NCBI GenBank assembly: GCA_947454285.1
Contig: CANGJO010000002.1
Location: 1 to 35,567, forward strand
Origin: Microbacteriaceae bacterium
GTDB taxonomy: Bacteria > Actinomycetota > Actinomycetes > Actinomycetales > Microbacteriaceae
Direction: 5' to 3'
DNA length: 35,567 nucleotides
Shown: one piece after another, positions 32,716 to 35,567 of the stretch
Layout of the letters: the number at the start of each line of letters is the position of its first letter
Position numbering within the stretch: the stretch's first letter is position 1
Notes under the pieces: generated by a model
What the model saw: the letters and a program-made list of their open reading frames with translations, nothing else
Told to the model about the DNA's origin: nothing
Databases searched by the model: none
Translations under genes and position numbers: made by a program

Positions 32716-33375
32716 CTAACTAAAAAGTTTCTGTAAGTCTTTGACGCGAACTCCCTCGAGAGTTGGCCAAAGAATTCTGCCGGGGATCATTGGAATCTCA
32801 ATGAAGTTTGGAATACCAACCGCCTTGGTGCCGGCTGCTTCAGCAGAGCGCAATCCGGTGTTGGAATCCTCGAAAGCCACACAGTCTTCCGGGCGCACGC
32901 CCAGTGCCTCGGCTGCCTTTAGGTATGGGTCCGGAAACGGTTTTCCGCGGGCAACGTCGTCACCACCGATAATCACGTCAAACGCGTCGAACGGAATCTT
33001 GTTCACAACTTCGGCGGCCATTCGGTGCAATGACATGGTGACCAAAGCGGTTTTGATTTTCTTGCGCTTCAATTCGCGCAGCAGTTCTTGTGCTCCTGGG
33101 CGCCATGGAATTTCAACTTTCAATTTGGCCACTACCGAATCGGTTAGGTGCTGAACAATTGCCTCAGTATCCATGTTGCTGCCGATTTTGGCCTTGATGA
33201 TCTTTGATGACTCGTAAAGGCTGTTGCCAATTAGGTCGTGACCGTCTTGCTCAGTCCAGGTTGCGTTGTGGGCTTCAGCCAACGATTTCTCGCTAGAAAG
33301 CCAATAGTGTTCAGAGTCCACCAATGTTCCGTCCATGTCCCACAGGACCGCAGCTGGCAACTTTTTTCCGAACAT
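32716..33375 (-). CDS. HAD-superfamily hydrolase (beta-phosphoglucomutase-like)
   Basis: A 219-residue HAD phosphatase: motif I DMDGTLVD with D13 and D15, motif II TALVTMS, motif III lysine in GKPFPDPYLKAA and motif IV VAFEDSNTG. A helical cap domain between motifs I and II makes it a subclass I enzyme of the phosphoglycolate/phosphosugar type, but the substrate is unknown. It is the first gene of the apparent ten-gene operon ending in lnt. A TAAAAT element lies nine bases before the ATG. Confidence 0.9.
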   Translation of the reverse strand: MFGKKLPAAVLWDMDGTLVDSEHYWLSSEKSLAEAHNATWTEQDGHDLIGNSLYESSKIIKAKIGSNMDTEAIVQHLTDSVVAKLKVEIPWRPGAQELLRELKRKKIKTALVTMSLHRMAAEVVNKIPFDAFDVIIGGDDVARGKPFPDPYLKAAEALGVRPEDCVAFEDSNTGLRSAEAAGTKAVGIPNFIEIPMIPGRILWPTLEGVRVKDLQKLFS

Positions 33376-33384
33376 AATTACTCG

Positions 33385-33390
33385 ATTTTA
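33385..33390 (-). promoter_or_regulatory. Candidate -10 element at the head of the HAD-to-lnt operon
   Basis: TAAAAT on the minus strand, nine bases before the HAD ATG at 33375; it would give a very short leader or none. Confidence 0.45.
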
Positions 33391-33405
33391 CCTGCGTTGC
33401 TTTGC

Positions 33406-33444
33406 CCTAGGGTTTTAACTAGAAATAAAGCTGAAAACCTTAGG
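33406..33444. repeat. Inverted repeat between divergent HAD and PAC2 genes
   Basis: CCTAGGGTTTT (33406-33416) and AAAACCTTAGG (33434-33444) pair at 10 of 11 positions across a 17-base spacer. The right arm contains the AGGA ribosome-binding site of the PAC2 gene, so the repeat could act as an operator or hide that site in RNA. Confidence 0.45.
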
Positions 33445-33449
33445 AAATA

Positions 33450-34319
33450 GTGAACATTTTTGCCGGCCGAACCCTCATTGTGGCCTTTGAGGGCTGGAAT
33501 GACGCTGCCGAGTCGGCCAGTGCCGCTGCCAAGTTCATTGCCGAAAAGTTGAATGCCGACGTCGTTGGCACCGTTGATCCTGAGGATTACTACGACTTTC
33601 AGTTCACTCGCCCATCGGTGTCCTTTGATGGTGAGGGCAATCGCCAAATAAGTTGGCCAAGCACCGATTTGTGTGCGCCTGCCGTTGAAGTAGTTGCCGA
33701 GAACCCGCAGCTGGGCAGAATTCACGTTTTGCTAGGCGTTGAGCCTTCTCGTCGTTGGCAATCATTCACCGCCGAGGTCATGGAGATGATTGAAGACCGC
33801 GAGATAGATTCCGTTCTCTTTCTGGGTGCCATGCTGGCTGATGTGCCACACACCAGACCCATATCGGTGTCTGCGACTAGTCAGAACGAACGTGCTCGCA
33901 ACGAATTTAATCTAGAGCGCAGCCACTACGAGGGTCCGGTTGGCATTCTTAGCGTTTTGGGAATTGCCCTTGAGAAGGCAGGAATACCAAGCGTGGCGCT
34001 TTGGGCCTCTGTGCCGCACTACGTGCACAACACTCCTTCGCCTAAAGCAACCCTGGCCCTGTTGGTAGAGGCTGAGAAATATCTTGGCGTGCAATTCGAA
34101 CACGGCAGTCTTGCCGATGAGGCCTTTACCTGGGAACGTGGCATCGATGAGGTTGCCGAAGGCGACGAAGACATGGCCGGCTACATTGCGCAGCTAGAAA
34201 AAAATCGTGACGAAGTTGAATCGCCAGCGGCTAGTGGTGACGCACTTGCGATGGAATTCGAGAAGTTCTTGCGTGCCTCTGATGAGACTCCGCCAGAGGG
34301 CGAAGCTAAAAAGGATTAG
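33450..34319 (+). CDS. PAC2 family protein
   Basis: A 289-residue cytosolic protein of the PAC2 (proteasome assembly chaperone 2) family, seen as LIVAFEGWNDAAESASAAAKFI at the N-terminus, a central ADVPHTRPISVSATSQN stretch and GPVGILSVLGIALEKAGIPSVALWASVPHYVHNTPSPKATLALL. Bacterial members are widespread in actinobacteria and their function is unknown; the name reflects fold similarity to eukaryotic chaperones. It starts at GTG with AGGA a few bases upstream. Its stop overlaps the stop of the convergent uppP by four bases. No proteasome gene is nearby. Confidence 0.9.
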   Translation: MNIFAGRTLIVAFEGWNDAAESASAAAKFIAEKLNADVVGTVDPEDYYDFQFTRPSVSFDGEGNRQISWPSTDLCAPAVEVVAENPQLGRIHVLLGVEPSRRWQSFTAEVMEMIEDREIDSVLFLGAMLADVPHTRPISVSATSQNERARNEFNLERSHYEGPVGILSVLGIALEKAGIPSVALWASVPHYVHNTPSPKATLALLVEAEKYLGVQFEHGSLADEAFTWERGIDEVAEGDEDMAGYIAQLEKNRDEVESPAASGDALAMEFEKFLRASDETPPEGEAKKD

Positions 34320-35158
34320 GCGACTAGTTGATTGGTGCTTAGTAGCACAATCAAAGCCACTCCAACCAGTATTCGCCATATCACAAACGGCATGAATGAT
34401 CCCCTGCTCAGATACTTAAGCAAGCCAACGATCACTGAGAAACCAACTGCGAACGAAACCAACGTCGCTACAGCGGTTGCAACCAATTCAGCAGAATCCA
34501 AATCACGGTAGGTCTTAGCAAACTCGTACAGACCGCTTGCTAGCACCGCAGGAATTGCTAGTAAGAAGCTGTATCTTGCGGCAGCTTGGCGACTGTAGCC
34601 AAGTAGCAACCCCACTGATATAGTTCCACCGGATCGCGAAACACCTGGAATCACGGCAAGCGCCTGGCCGAGCCCAAATAGCAAGCCATGCCTTGTGGTC
34701 AATTGTTCGATTGAACGCTGACGCTTGCCAACACGGTCGGCAATTCCCAGCACGATACCAAACACGATAAGTGTTGCCGCAATTACCCAGAGGCTACGCA
34801 GCTGGTTTTCAATGGCGTCTTTGAAGACCAGACCAACCACAACCACCGGAAGCGAACCAATGATGATTAGCCAGCCAAGTTTTGCGTCGCGACGGGTATC
34901 GGTGTTTTGTTTGCTTCTGGCAAAGATAGAACCAAAGAAAGCCTTGACGATTCTGACGATGTCTTTCCAGAAATAAATCAGGACCGCGGCCTCTGTACCA
35001 AGCTGAATGGTGGCAATGAAAGCTGTGAGCTGCGGCTTTGGAATGTTGGAAAGCCCCAGAAGCTGTTGTGCGATTTGAACGTGTGCACTTGAAGAAATTG
35101 GAAGAAACTCAGTTAGTCCCTGAACGATGCCAAGGACAACTGCATCAAATGGATTCAA
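34316..35158 (-). CDS. uppP: Undecaprenyl-diphosphatase UppP (BacA)
   Basis: A 280-residue integral membrane phosphatase that recycles undecaprenyl pyrophosphate for wall synthesis and can confer bacitracin tolerance. The two signature motifs are present: LTEFLPISSSAHVQ (E17, S22-S24, H26) and VIPGVSRSGGTIS. About eight hydrophobic segments follow the expected pattern. Its ATG overlaps the stop of the 70-residue upstream gene as ATGA (35155-35158). It converges with the PAC2 gene. Confidence 0.96.
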   Translation of the reverse strand: MNPFDAVVLGIVQGLTEFLPISSSAHVQIAQQLLGLSNIPKPQLTAFIATIQLGTEAAVLIYFWKDIVRIVKAFFGSIFARSKQNTDTRRDAKLGWLIIIGSLPVVVVGLVFKDAIENQLRSLWVIAATLIVFGIVLGIADRVGKRQRSIEQLTTRHGLLFGLGQALAVIPGVSRSGGTISVGLLLGYSRQAAARYSFLLAIPAVLASGLYEFAKTYRDLDSAELVATAVATLVSFAVGFSVIVGLLKYLSRGSFMPFVIWRILVGVALIVLLSTNQLVA

Positions 35159-35367
35159 TCGTTCTCATCCTCTGCCAAAGAAATTGGCAGATACTCTTCA
35201 AATTTTTCGCCCAATGCTTCTTCATAGTTGAGGAAAGCATCTTCGACCTGGAAGTACGCTTGCTCGACTGCAGGGTCTTCTGCGCCGCGACGTGATGAGA
35301 TTGCTTCAAAGTGTCGCTCGAGTGAAGCGATGAACTGTTGTAATGCAATGCGTGCGTCTTGAGCCAT
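35155..35367 (-). CDS. Conserved-looking small acidic protein of unknown function
   Basis: I do not recognise a characterised family. The 70-residue product is mostly helical and acidic, with ALQQFIASLERHFEAISSRRG, then EDPAVEQAYFQVEDAFLNYEEALGEKFEE and a DEND end. Similar short proteins beginning MAQDAR occur in related actinobacteria as I recall, but this was not checked. It is translationally coupled to uppP (ATGA overlap) and has its own TAGTTT element six bases upstream. It is not a membrane protein. It is unlikely to be spurious, given the overlap and the promoter. Confidence 0.72.
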   Translation of the reverse strand: MAQDARIALQQFIASLERHFEAISSRRGAEDPAVEQAYFQVEDAFLNYEEALGEKFEEYLPISLAEDEND

Positions 35368-35373
35368 AGCCCT

Positions 35374-35379
35374 AAACTA
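35374..35379 (-). promoter_or_regulatory. Candidate -10 element for the small protein-uppP pair
   Basis: TAGTTT on the minus strand, followed by six bases and then the ATG at 35367; no Shine-Dalgarno, so probably leaderless. Confidence 0.45.
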
Positions 35380-35445
35380 CCTTGAATGCAGCCTGCAGGC
35401 TAGTATCTGCAAACTTTTTTAGGGTAACATCATTCCTTGTTACCT

Positions 35446-35528
35446 GTCCGGGTGGCGGAATGGCAGACGCGCTAGCTTGAGGTGTTAGTCCTCTTACGAG
35501 GGTAGGGGTTCAAGTCCCCTTTCGGACA
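35446..35528 (+). tRNA. tRNA-Leu (anticodon GAG)
   Basis: An 83-base class II tRNA. The acceptor arms GTCCGGG and TTCGGAC pair with two terminal G-U pairs, and the discriminator is A, as for leucine. The anticodon stem CTAGC/GTTAG holds the loop TTGAGGT, giving anticodon GAG, which reads CUC and CUU. A long variable arm (TCCTC...GAGGGTA) and a T-arm AGGGG-TTCAAGT-CCCCT complete the fold. No CCA is encoded. It is divergent from the small protein-uppP pair. Confidence 0.96.
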
Positions 35529-35530
35529 CT

Positions 35531-35560
35531 AAACCCTGGTCCTCCACGACCAGGGTTTTT
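35531..35560 (+). terminator. Intrinsic terminator after tRNA-Leu
   Basis: Arms AAACCCTGGTC (35531-35541) and GACCAGGGTTT (35548-35558) are perfectly paired around a six-base loop and followed by T residues. It begins two bases after the tRNA. Confidence 0.94.
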
Positions 35561-35567
35561 CATTTAA

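Noticed and set aside
1..35567. Insertion sequences, prophage genes, toxin-antitoxin pairs, restriction-modification genes or CRISPR repeats
   Set aside because: None seen: no transposase or integrase motifs, no terminal repeats, no regularly spaced repeats. The window is core chromosome.

Overview
The window looks like a chromosomal piece from a small-genome actinobacterium of moderate GC, most likely Microbacteriaceae and plausibly the freshwater Luna group (Rhodoluna/Aquiluna). The evidence is the SepF-YggT-DivIVA(Wag31)-LspA-RluA-DnaE order, RbpA, the bcc-aa3 cytochrome genes (qcrCAB, ctaC-F), split pafB/pafC next to tatA-tatC-helY, TrmI, PAC2 and very tight packing with many start/stop overlaps. 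The genus is inferred; nothing here proves it. I see no insertion sequence, prophage, CRISPR array or plasmid function, and no gene-free stretch longer than 300 bases.

Region 1 (1-10336): the end of the division cluster (sepF 3' end, yggT, divIVA), then lspA, an RluA-type pseudouridine synthase and dnaE1 on the plus strand. A flavin reductase converges on dnaE. hisD, nrdR and pyrD follow. pyrD and a DUF3043 membrane protein converge on a shared bidirectional terminator.

Region 2 (10380-20229): an M20 dipeptidase and an ErpA-type Fe-S carrier, then the respiratory block. ctaC-ctaD-ctaF (plus) and ctaE-qcrC-qcrA-qcrB (minus) together encode the cytochrome bcc-aa3 supercomplex. Two small minus-strand genes lie between the convergent operons: an ABM-fold protein and a free-standing TipAS drug-binding domain.

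Region 3 (20358-23813): trpD, a NUDIX hydrolase with a YitT/YczE-type membrane protein, a glycerophosphodiester phosphodiesterase, and rbpA. A sequence resembling a disulfide-stress sigma factor (SigR/SigH) promoter lies upstream of rbpA.

Region 4 (33375 down to 23771, minus strand): one apparent ten-gene transcription unit: HAD phosphatase, trmI, FKBP lipoprotein, pafB, pafC, a small membrane protein, tatA, tatC, helY, lnt. The Pup-proteasome genes (arc, dop, pup, prcBA, pafA) that usually sit between trmI and pafB in actinobacteria are missing here, while the PafBC regulator and a PAC2-family protein remain.

Region 5 (33450-35567): a PAC2 protein converges with uppP; a 70-residue protein of unknown function is coupled upstream of uppP; tRNA-Leu(GAG) with a strong terminator closes the window.

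LspA and Lnt process lipoproteins, and CtaC and the FKBP protein are predicted clients. TatA/TatC may export the Rieske protein QcrA, a typical Tat client in actinobacteria. Several genes carry a TANNNT -10 element only 6-9 bases before the start codon, which suggests frequent leaderless transcription.
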